In this document: positions 20,584-25,924 of the stretch, piece by piece | Layout: every line of letters begins with the position of its first letter | Numbering within the stretch: position 1 is the stretch's first letter | Assembly: GCA_001001625.1 (NCBI GenBank) | Contig: LCKU01000003.1 | Location: 31,772 to 57,695 of the forward strand | Length of the DNA: 25,924 nt | From: Parcubacteria group bacterium GW2011_GWA2_45_30 | GTDB taxonomy: Bacteria; Patescibacteriota; Minisyncoccia; Sungbacterales; HO2-52-23 | Direction: 5' to 3' | Program-made: the position numbers and the translations under genes | The notes under the pieces: generated by a model | Seen by the model: the letters and a program-made list of their open reading frames with translations, nothing else | What the model was told of the DNA's origin: nothing | Database searches by the model: none

Positions 20584-21378
20584 CTATATTTGGTAGAGAA
20601 ATTCGCGCAAAACAAGCGCACTCATAATGTTTTCTTTCTTGAGTTTGCCCGTAATGTCCTTGTACATTTTATTCTTACCCTCAATGTAAAGAACGCCGTC
20701 AAGAATTGCGACAGTTATTGCTTTTACACCTTTTGCTTTTACTGTCGCAATAGCGTCATTGAATTGAGCGTTTTGGTGTCCGCCAAAATCAGTCAAAAAC
20801 TTTGCCTCCCCGATAACATATTTTCCGTTGAAGCGACCAATAAAATCTAAACCTTTATTGTGTTTATAGTTCAGATGTTCACATGCAAAAGCCATCATTT
20901 CTGCATCGCTGGCGTCCAAGACGGCGTTTCCTTTCGCTTTCAAAAAAGCATCAAGTTTTACCGGTTGAATTCCCAACGCTTTCTTATTAAGCCAACGTTT
21001 GAAAAGCGGACCAATTTGGCGATTTGTTTCCTTTGGTTCAGAACAACGAGCAAAAATCTTATCAAGCCCCATTTCATACAAGCGCCCAGAAAGTCGGGCA
21101 GAAGTTGCAGGGTTTCGCTCTAATGCAGTTTTATCTCGTTTTAGGTAAGCAACATAAGAATCTTTAATCGGAAACAAATCTAGTTTCAAAAGATTTTTCA
21201 TGAGCGTAACATTATCCCGCTTTTCAAATGCCTTTTCTACGCCTTTCCAAAGTTCGCCGTTAGGTTCGCGTATTCCGTCCGGAATTGTTGGATATACCTG
21301 AAATAAATCGTCCAGGTAGCTCCGCTGACTTGCGTATTCAATGCTTAATTTTGTCCAAGGGTTTATGTTCTTTTTCAT
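20584..21378 (-). CDS. Putative type II restriction endonuclease
   Basis: I read this 264-residue protein as a PD-(D/E)XK nuclease: Asp178 (GLD178FIG) followed by Glu191-Ala-Lys193 in VIGEAKFLTD fits the D...ExK site with usual spacing. The conserved GGHQNAQFNDA stretch just after it, and the rest of the protein, give no exact family assignment. It lies directly before the methyltransferase gene in the same operon, which is the strongest evidence for its being the cognate enzyme. The N-terminal part (residues 1-150) is helical and polar. No membrane segment. The ATG at 21376-21378 is 19 bp from the GIY-YIG gene stop. Confidence 0.78.
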   Translation of the reverse strand: MKKNINPWTKLSIEYASQRSYLDDLFQVYPTIPDGIREPNGELWKGVEKAFEKRDNVTLMKNLLKLDLFPIKDSYVAYLKRDKTALERNPATSARLSGRLYEMGLDKIFARCSEPKETNRQIGPLFKRWLNKKALGIQPVKLDAFLKAKGNAVLDASDAEMMAFACEHLNYKHNKGLDFIGRFNGKYVIGEAKFLTDFGGHQNAQFNDAIATVKAKGVKAITVAILDGVLYIEGKNKMYKDITGKLKKENIMSALVLREFLYQI

Positions 21379-21397
21379 AGTTATTTTTCTTATGATT

Positions 21398-22000
21398 TTA
21401 TTCCTGCGTAGCTAATCTTTTTCTTCGTTCATCAAGCGTTTCGCCCTCGTACATCCAATAATCTGTACCAGCGACACCATAATCATATCCGAGTATTTTT
21501 TGAGCAGAATTGGAAAGACTAGTTTTCTTACCGTCATACTCTACGGAATGATTGTCAATAACTTTCACTTTGATCTTTTCATCTCGACTAAAAATCAGCT
21601 CTGCACCAACTGGAATTTTTGCCATATTAAAATTAAACTTTTCTCTTATCTTTCTGGCTTTTATGAGTGCTTGTTGGTCTTCTTTATTTTCTACAAAATC
21701 CTTCTTTGGTGTGATATTTTCAATTTCAGCTAATTTTAAGGCAGAGACTACACGCTCTGGTGCAATTTGAAAAAATTCTCTCCTTGGGTTTATTCGATTA
21801 TTATCAAAAGCATCATGTAATTGATGTTCAACAAATTGGGCGTCTTTTACGGTGCATGCGTAAAAACATGTAAACGGAATCGGAATACTGGTGGACACAC
21901 TAAGGCCCCGAATCCTTTGTTCGAGATTTGTCGAAGTTCGCCCAATTTTCACATATCCAGGCATCGCTTCGTTTATTAAAATGTAAATAATTTCGTTCAT
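21398..22000 (-). CDS. GIY-YIG-type protein with RAMA-like C-terminal domain
   Basis: The first 85 residues have a GIY-YIG nuclease pattern of the T5orf172 kind: IYILIN (5-10) and YVKIG (16-20), Arg21, Arg29, Glu58 in VEHQLHDAF and the REFF motif. After a linker (85-128) comes a domain with IPVGAELIFSRDE and the segments VEYDGKKTSLSNSAQKILG and DYWMYEGETLDERRKR, which resemble the RAMA domain seen in restriction enzymes and methyltransferases. Such a domain might bind modified or target DNA. It stands between regulator and endonuclease, 12 and 19 bp away, so it belongs to the same operon. It could be a second nuclease or an auxiliary DNA-recognition factor; the pairing is inferred from motifs only. 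Confidence 0.75.
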   Translation of the reverse strand: MNEIIYILINEAMPGYVKIGRTSTNLEQRIRGLSVSTSIPIPFTCFYACTVKDAQFVEHQLHDAFDNNRINPRREFFQIAPERVVSALKLAEIENITPKKDFVENKEDQQALIKARKIREKFNFNMAKIPVGAELIFSRDEKIKVKVIDNHSVEYDGKKTSLSNSAQKILGYDYGVAGTDYWMYEGETLDERRKRLATQE

Positions 22001-22012
22001 ACAGTGGATATT

Positions 22013-22225
22013 TTATTTTATCAAAGCGTCAATACTTATCCCCAATCCCTCGGCAATCTTGGTCACGGTTTGAATTGAAGGCTTTGTTATCACATTTGAT
22101 TCAATTTTGGTTAATGTCGTGTAGGGGATATCACACTTTCTCGCAAGAGCATCTTGTGTCAATCCTTGCTTTGCTCGAAAGACTTTTATTTTATCCCCAA
22201 TTTGTCTATTTTGTTTGCTTTCCAT
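22013..22225 (-). CDS. XRE-family regulator (controller-type)
   Basis: From the ATG at 22223-22225 the product has 70 residues and one helix-turn-helix of the Cro/C1/XRE type: IGDKIKVFRAKQGLTQDALA, then RKCDIPYTTLTKIESNVITK and the terminal helix IAEGLGISIDALI. It is the first gene of the R-M operon, the usual position and size of controller (C) proteins that delay endonuclease synthesis until methylation is complete. I rejected the longer reading (MWRGIFHQRSY...) because it runs into the right inverted repeat and the predicted -10 box. The promoter geometry suggests a leaderless mRNA. Autoregulation is inferred. Confidence 0.88.
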   Translation of the reverse strand: MESKQNRQIGDKIKVFRAKQGLTQDALARKCDIPYTTLTKIESNVITKPSIQTVTKIAEGLGISIDALIK

Positions 22226-22250
22226 AGTATGATAGTATAAGTATGAGCGT
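22226..22250 (-). promoter_or_regulatory. R-M operon promoter and possible operator
   Basis: On the minus strand TATACT (22234-22239) ends 8 bp before the ATG of the regulator, so transcription would begin at or within 1-2 nt of the start codon. Three ATACT units spaced a few bases apart (cATACTtATACTatcATACTatg) overlap this box and could be the binding site of the regulator. No clear -35 box is seen, which fits activator dependence but does not show it. Confidence 0.5.
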
Positions 22251-22254
22251 TGAT

Positions 22255-22321
22255 GGAAAATTCCTCTCCACACCCGGTATGAGAGAAACCTCTACTGGAG
22301 TTTCGTTCAAAAAGGGTTCGC
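22255..22321 (-). repeat. Right inverted repeat of the R-M island
   Basis: An uninterrupted 67-bp sequence whose inner 44 bp (22255-22298) are the exact reverse complement of 17797-17840 and whose outer 25 bp (22297-22321) match 17723-17747 with one mismatch. It starts directly upstream of the regulator promoter. Comparison of the two copies shows the left one carries the extra 50 bp. Confidence 0.92.
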
Positions 22322-22399
22322 ACTGCGTTCAGTAATTGCGACAACCATACGATAAAAACATGCTATTTCATCTGGCGTGTTTTTATTGCCACCCAATGA

Positions 22400-22405
22400 T
22401 ATAAT
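22400..22405 (+). promoter_or_regulatory. Possible -10 box of the ATPase gene
   Basis: TATAAT lies 10 bp before the ATG at 22416, predicting a leader of only about 4-5 nt. No matching -35 box is present at 16-18 bp. The sequence 22322-22399 between the right inverted repeat and this box shows nothing else. Confidence 0.4.
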
Positions 22406-22415
22406 AAATAACAGT

Positions 22416-23627
22416 ATGCCAGCCAAAAAGAACAATAACATATCCGATGCAGAAATGTCCGAAACCATTGAGGGGCTCCGGGAAAAGATGCTTTCCGACG
22501 CCATACGAAACGGCGCATCCGACATCCATATTGAACCCGGGTACGATTCTATGATGATTCGTTTTCGGATTGCCGGAGATCTGCATCCCTGGGACCGAAG
22601 ACAGCTTTCTGACCAGGAACCGCTTATTTCGCATTTAAAAGTCATATCGGGCCTTGATATTTTGAAACACACCCTGCCCCAGGAAGGACATTTTGCCTGG
22701 TCTTCGGAACAAATTTCAGGAACTGCGGACGGCAGAATTCTTGATATACGAACTTCGTTTTTTCCCACGGCCTACGGCGAAACCGTGGTCTTGCGGATAT
22801 TAAACCGCGGCGACCTGCCCGAGTCCTTGGATGCGCTTGGATTTTCAACGGCTGATGACATTGCTCTAACTCGAAAAATAATCCACCAATCGCACGGCAT
22901 GGTGCTAGCCGCGGGTCCGGCCGGATCCGGAAAAACTTTCACACTTTATGCCATATTAAACGAGCTGCGCAATGAAAATAAAAACATTGTGACACTGGAG
23001 GACCCGATTGAATACTACCTGCCCACGGTGCGCCAAAGCCAGATGCGGCCGGATCAGGGCTTTACCTATGCCATGGGACTTCGCTCCATACTGCGCCAAG
23101 ACCCGGATATTATCATGGTCGGAGAAATACGCGACTTGGAAACAGCCGAGAGCGCGATCCGCGCGTCTCTGACCGGTCGACTGCTTTTATCCACTATTCA
23201 TGCCAATTCAAGCGTGGCAACCGTAACGCGCTTGATTGATATGAATATAGACAAGGGCCTGGTGGCATATGCCCTGTCCGGAGTAATCAGCAAACGGCTG
23301 GTTCGCAAAAATTGCGAAGCATGCCGCATTCCTTATCATCCCAGGAAAGAAGTGCTGGACGCGCTCGGCCTTGACCAGAAAGAAGCGTATATGCGCGGGA
23401 ATGGATGCGAAACATGCGGCAATACCGGGATTGCCGGACGCATAGGAATATTTGAAATTTTGCATATTGATGATGATATGCAGCGCCTGATTATAGAAAA
23501 CGCGCCCCACGCCAAATTATTTGAATATGCCCGCGCGCAAGGACTCAAAACTATCCGCGAAGATGGTATCGTAAAAATCCACGCAGGCATCACCACGCCA
23601 GAAGAAGTGCTAAAAGCGGTTTCATAA
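22416..23627 (+). CDS. PilB/GspE-type secretion ATPase
   Basis: These ATPases drive assembly of type IV pili or type II secretion pseudopili. The protein has Walker A (GPAGSGKT, residues 167-174), an Asp box (LEDPIEYYLPTV), Walker B (DPDIIMVGEIRD), a His box (STIHANS) and a Cys4 zinc site (NCEAC ... GCETC) in the C-terminal part. From MPAKKNNN it has 404 residues, so the long N-terminal domain of full PilB/GspE (about 550-580) is missing. I chose the ATG 22416 over the earlier in-frame TTG, which overlaps the -10 box. No pilin gene is next to it. It is a gene of its own with terminator downstream. Confidence 0.93.
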   Translation: MPAKKNNNISDAEMSETIEGLREKMLSDAIRNGASDIHIEPGYDSMMIRFRIAGDLHPWDRRQLSDQEPLISHLKVISGLDILKHTLPQEGHFAWSSEQISGTADGRILDIRTSFFPTAYGETVVLRILNRGDLPESLDALGFSTADDIALTRKIIHQSHGMVLAAGPAGSGKTFTLYAILNELRNENKNIVTLEDPIEYYLPTVRQSQMRPDQGFTYAMGLRSILRQDPDIIMVGEIRDLETAESAIRASLTGRLLLSTIHANSSVATVTRLIDMNIDKGLVAYALSGVISKRLVRKNCEACRIPYHPRKEVLDALGLDQKEAYMRGNGCETCGNTGIAGRIGIFEILHIDDDMQRLIIENAPHAKLFEYARAQGLKTIREDGIVKIHAGITTPEEVLKAVS

Positions 23628-23652
23628 GTCATAACTCACAAAATATGCTTCC

Positions 23653-23692
23653 AAAACACTCCAACATTCTCAAGAATGTTGGAGTGTTTTTT
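23653..23692 (+). terminator. Intrinsic terminator after the ATPase gene
   Basis: AAAACACTCCAACATTCT (23653-23670) pairs with AGAATGTTGGAGTGTTTT (23673-23690) across a 2-nt loop, followed by further T residues. It shares the CAAAACAC start with the palindrome after tRNA-Pro. Confidence 0.85.
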
Positions 23693-23752
23693 GAACTTGA
23701 AAAATATGCTTAAAAATATTACAGTTTCTACAGATCATTACCAGGATAAAAA

Positions 23753-24798
23753 ATGCCGGACTCAAAAAAGTATCGCGTTCATAAAGATATAACCAAGGCG
23801 CTTGCACTGCACGCTCGCTTAGAGAAATACTACAGGAAGCCGGGGGCTACTACGAATTCACGCTCTTTGATACCGAACCACTATTCCTACAGGTTGATAC
23901 AAACGGAGAAATTCACTGCTTCCCGAATTGCTGTCCTCACGACAATTTCGCCCTGCGCACCGGAGGATACGGCGTATCACAATTTATCAAATGCGGCCAG
24001 CATAACCGCATACATTCTTGCGATGGAAAATTCATTGCGCATCCTGGTTTTGACAAGTCAGACGGCAGATGCGTGTCCCAAAAAACCTGCCCCGATCTTA
24101 AAAAACTTCCACTCGCACAATGGGGACCATTCTTTTTTATGGCGTTCCGGAAACCCTCTGAAAAACTGCAGCACATGCCGACATTTTCCTTCAGCTCCAT
24201 TCCCGATAACCGCGTTCCGATAAAAAACAAAGAAGAAGTTGTTGACGGCAACTGGAAACAGCACGTTCGGAATTACCTGGATTATTTCCATATTAAAGGA
24301 ATCCATGCCAAAAGTTTCGCCAAAGTCGTGGATATCAATTCATACCGTACGGAGTGCAATCCTCATTCGGTACTGCAATGGGCATACACCAAAGATCCCG
24401 CGCATGGATTTGAACCGCATGAACTTCCCCGCCGCTTCCAAGACCTCAACCATCTGGAAAAACGCGTATACGCCCTGTGGGATTTTATCCCACCTAACTT
24501 TGCTTCCAACCACTATCCTTGGGGATACTCAATCAATGTTTGGATGCCGATAAAAAACAACCCGATCCAAACGCGTCTGTATCGATATCACTACGTTACG
24601 GATATGGAAAAATATGAGAAGAAAGATGAGATCTGGAAAGACAATGAGGTTAATCTAGAAGACATAGATGCCATGCGCGAGGCCTTGCGCGGCGCAAAAT
24701 CAAGATTTGCGCGCCGTGGGCCATTTTCTCCCGACAAAGAACAAGCCGCCCACTGGTTCCACCGCTGGATATACAAAATGATGTTTGAAAAATATTAA
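23753..24798 (+). pseudogene. Rieske-type aromatic-ring-hydroxylating oxygenase, frame broken
   Basis: Rieske oxygenase large subunits use a 2Fe-2S cluster and a mononuclear iron to oxidise an organic substrate. A good ribosome site (AGGATaaaaATG) leads to MPDSKKYRVHKDITKALALHAR, then the family sequence continues in another frame from near 23815 (LREILQEAGGYYEFTLFDTE). That frame has the Rieske ligands Cys-Pro-His (23932-23940) and Cys-x2-His (23992-24003), and NYLDYFHIKGIH, whose two histidines match the mononuclear iron site. It is open to the stop at 24798. About 30 residues expected between the two parts are absent. With the frame shift it cannot make an intact enzyme as written. It ends at a clear terminator. 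Electron-transfer partners are not nearby. Confidence 0.75.
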
Positions 24799-24799
24799 A

Positions 24800-24823
24800 A
24801 GCGGCCGTGCGGCCGCTCTTTTT
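24800..24823 (+). terminator. Intrinsic terminator after the oxygenase gene
   Basis: AGCGGCCG-TG-CGGCCGCT (24800-24817) is a perfect 8-bp stem followed by CTTTTTG. It lies directly after the stop codon. Confidence 0.9.
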
Positions 24824-24852
24824 GTTGAGAAACAGCATTACCGAGCGGGTAT

Positions 24853-25924
24853 TTATAAGCCAAGTACTTGAACAATTTGTTTAATCAACGCCAAGGCCAC
24901 CGGCGGGGGCATTAAACTGTATGAATCGTTTCCCTCGTCATCTTTTATCGTCCACGGCTTCTCAATTACCCGCACCGCGCCATTCTTTTCTAATTCATAA
25001 CGAAACGCCGGGGTTATTTCATAATCATCTATATTTTCGCGGGCTTGGTTCACCGGCACTGAATTTCTTAAAAACACCTTTGGCACGCCTTGAAGATTAA
25101 GAAGCATTTTCATAACCTCTCCGTCGGCCTCGATCCGGTTGCGGATCGCCTCAATTCCCAATTCATCACCTTCCTTGGGCGACATACGGATTTTACCGTA
25201 GCCGGAACAATTCGGATTGTCGCATAAAAGGTAAAATTTCTTATGGCTTGCGTCATAACCGACATCTTTAGTCCGAAGGAGTTTGGTATTGCGCGGACTT
25301 TGACATTCTGGACACACTACGCGATATTTCATCCGCTCGTCTATCACCGCTTCCGGAACATCAATAAACACAAAAAAATCCGGATCATCACGATATCCCA
25401 CCAGCGTACGAAAATATAAAGAATAAGAGACCTGATCAAGATTCCGGGGAAAACCGTCTATAAACACGGCTTTGCGGCCAATTTTGTCTATTTCCCGCTC
25501 CACCAAAGCCAAAATAACTTCGGTAGGCAAAAGGGTCTTGATATCTCTTCCTAAAATAACCTCCAGCGCCTTTTCAATGGTAATAAACCCCCGGTAGCGT
25601 CGCTTGAGAAAATCCACCAATTCTTTGTGGCTGGATGCTTTTTCTAAATCCTTGTGAACGCTCCGCACAATGTCACCCACCGAGATATGGGCCACCCGCT
25701 CCTCGCCCACCGCCTCCATGAAAAGCTTGGAATACGTTCCTTTGCCGGAATTTTTGGGGCCCAAAAGAAATCCGACAAAAGTATTTTCTTGCAAATATTC
25801 GCGCAGTTTTTCGATTTCCGCTCCGGCTTTTAATTCAAAATATCTCCGCCGCTCGGCCGGATCTTCAAATTTAAACTTCTGACCTACGCCCTCCACCTTT
25901 GTTTTAAATATGGGGAACGAAAAT
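24853..25924 (-). CDS. Adenylate-kinase-like nucleoside kinase (5' end beyond window)
   Basis: The protein has a P-loop GPKNSGKGTYSK (about residues 46-57 counted from the GTG at 25894-25896) and the DGFPRNLDQ motif that binds nucleoside monophosphate in adenylate kinases. The LID region is enlarged and holds Cys-x2-Cys (VVCPECQS) and Cys-x4-Cys (CDNPNC), a likely zinc site. A 35-residue N-terminal and a long C-terminal extension make it larger (over 347 residues) than classical adenylate kinase (about 215). Upstream of the GTG the frame stays open to the window edge and reads FSFPIFKTK, so the true start is probably outside. Substrate specificity is not shown. No partner gene is visible. Confidence 0.8.
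   Translation of the reverse strand, partial: FSFPIFKTKVEGVGQKFKFEDPAERRRYFELKAGAEIEKLREYLQENTFVGFLLGPKNSGKGTYSKLFMEAVGEERVAHISVGDIVRSVHKDLEKASSHKELVDFLKRRYRGFITIEKALEVILGRDIKTLLPTEVILALVEREIDKIGRKAVFIDGFPRNLDQVSYSLYFRTLVGYRDDPDFFVFIDVPEAVIDERMKYRVVCPECQSPRNTKLLRTKDVGYDASHKKFYLLCDNPNCSGYGKIRMSPKEGDELGIEAIRNRIEADGEVMKMLLNLQGVPKVFLRNSVPVNQARENIDDYEITPAFRYELEKNGAVRVIEKPWTIKDDEGNDSYSLMPPPVALALIKQIVQVLGL

Larger units (their letters stand above)
17723..22321. mobile_element. 4.6-kb restriction-modification island flanked by inverted repeats
   Basis: The five-gene operon (TPR protein, methyltransferase, endonuclease, GIY-YIG protein, XRE regulator) fills almost the whole interval between the two inverted repeats. 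The interval is visibly richer in A and T than the genes on either side. No transposase, integrase or recombinase is encoded inside, so mobility would have to be provided in trans. I see no target duplication; loose similarity continues outward (TTCAG...GCGA), so the outermost edges are not fixed. Repeats and gene content are seen directly; that it moved as a unit is inferred. Confidence 0.7.

Noticed and set aside
17723..22321. Prophage or integrative element at tRNA-Pro
   Set aside because: No integrase and no direct repeat of the tRNA 3' end is seen at the far side of the island; the boundaries are inverted repeats 78 bp away from the tRNA.

Overview
This window looks like part of a Patescibacteria / Candidate Phyla Radiation chromosome, most likely Parcubacteria-like. 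That reading rests on protein character (a short S3 beginning MTHQVHPYIFRIG, an EF-G with an extended switch-I segment, a 59-residue four-cysteine bL28, short conserved proteins lodged inside the ribosomal operon). It is recognition from memory, not a phylogeny. TGA is used as a stop, so this is not a TGA-recoded lineage.

Bases 1-12.7 kb (minus strand) are a fused str-S10 locus in transcription order: rpsL, rpsG, fusA, a Phd/YefM-like small protein, tuf, rpsJ, a zinc-ribbon protein, a small unknown protein, rplC, rplD, rplW, rplB, rpsS, rplV, rpsC, rplP, rpmC, rpsQ, rplN. A consensus-like promoter lies about 260 nt upstream of rpsL and another precedes tuf. A lipoprotein gene with its own promoter and terminator sits on the opposite strand between rplC and rplD.

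Nearly every spacer wider than about 60 bp in this locus is filled by a palindromic element. Two families recur: an AACAG/CTGTT hairpin (three copies) and a larger folded element with conserved blocks GGTCGG, ACCAAGC and CTCCCATTG (five copies, both orientations, one of them outside the operon). A 50-bp perfect palindrome also lies in frame inside rplC.

Four essential translation genes lack internal segments of roughly 35-40 codons: rpsC and rplC in frame, rplD and fusA with a frame change. A Rieske oxygenase gene at the other end shows the same kind of lesion. The similar sizes and the frame breaks in single-copy essential genes point to assembly collapse as the first explanation, to be excluded before any biological reading.

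Bases 12.8-17.7 kb hold a two-domain cytidine-deaminase-like protein and an M50 protease (minus), then bL28, a leucyl aminopeptidase, an alpha/beta hydrolase and a tRNA-Pro(GGG) (plus).

Bases 17.7-22.3 kb are the most interesting part: a visibly AT-rich five-gene operon (XRE regulator, GIY-YIG protein with a RAMA-like tail, PD-(D/E)XK endonuclease, beta-class adenine methyltransferase, membrane-anchored TPR protein) enclosed by long inverted repeats (44 bp identical plus a further 25 bp with one mismatch). No transposase is present. It reads as a mobile restriction-modification island with two accessory genes.

Bases 22.4-25.9 kb carry a compact PilB/GspE-type ATPase, the broken Rieske gene, and an adenylate-kinase-like protein whose start lies beyond the window.
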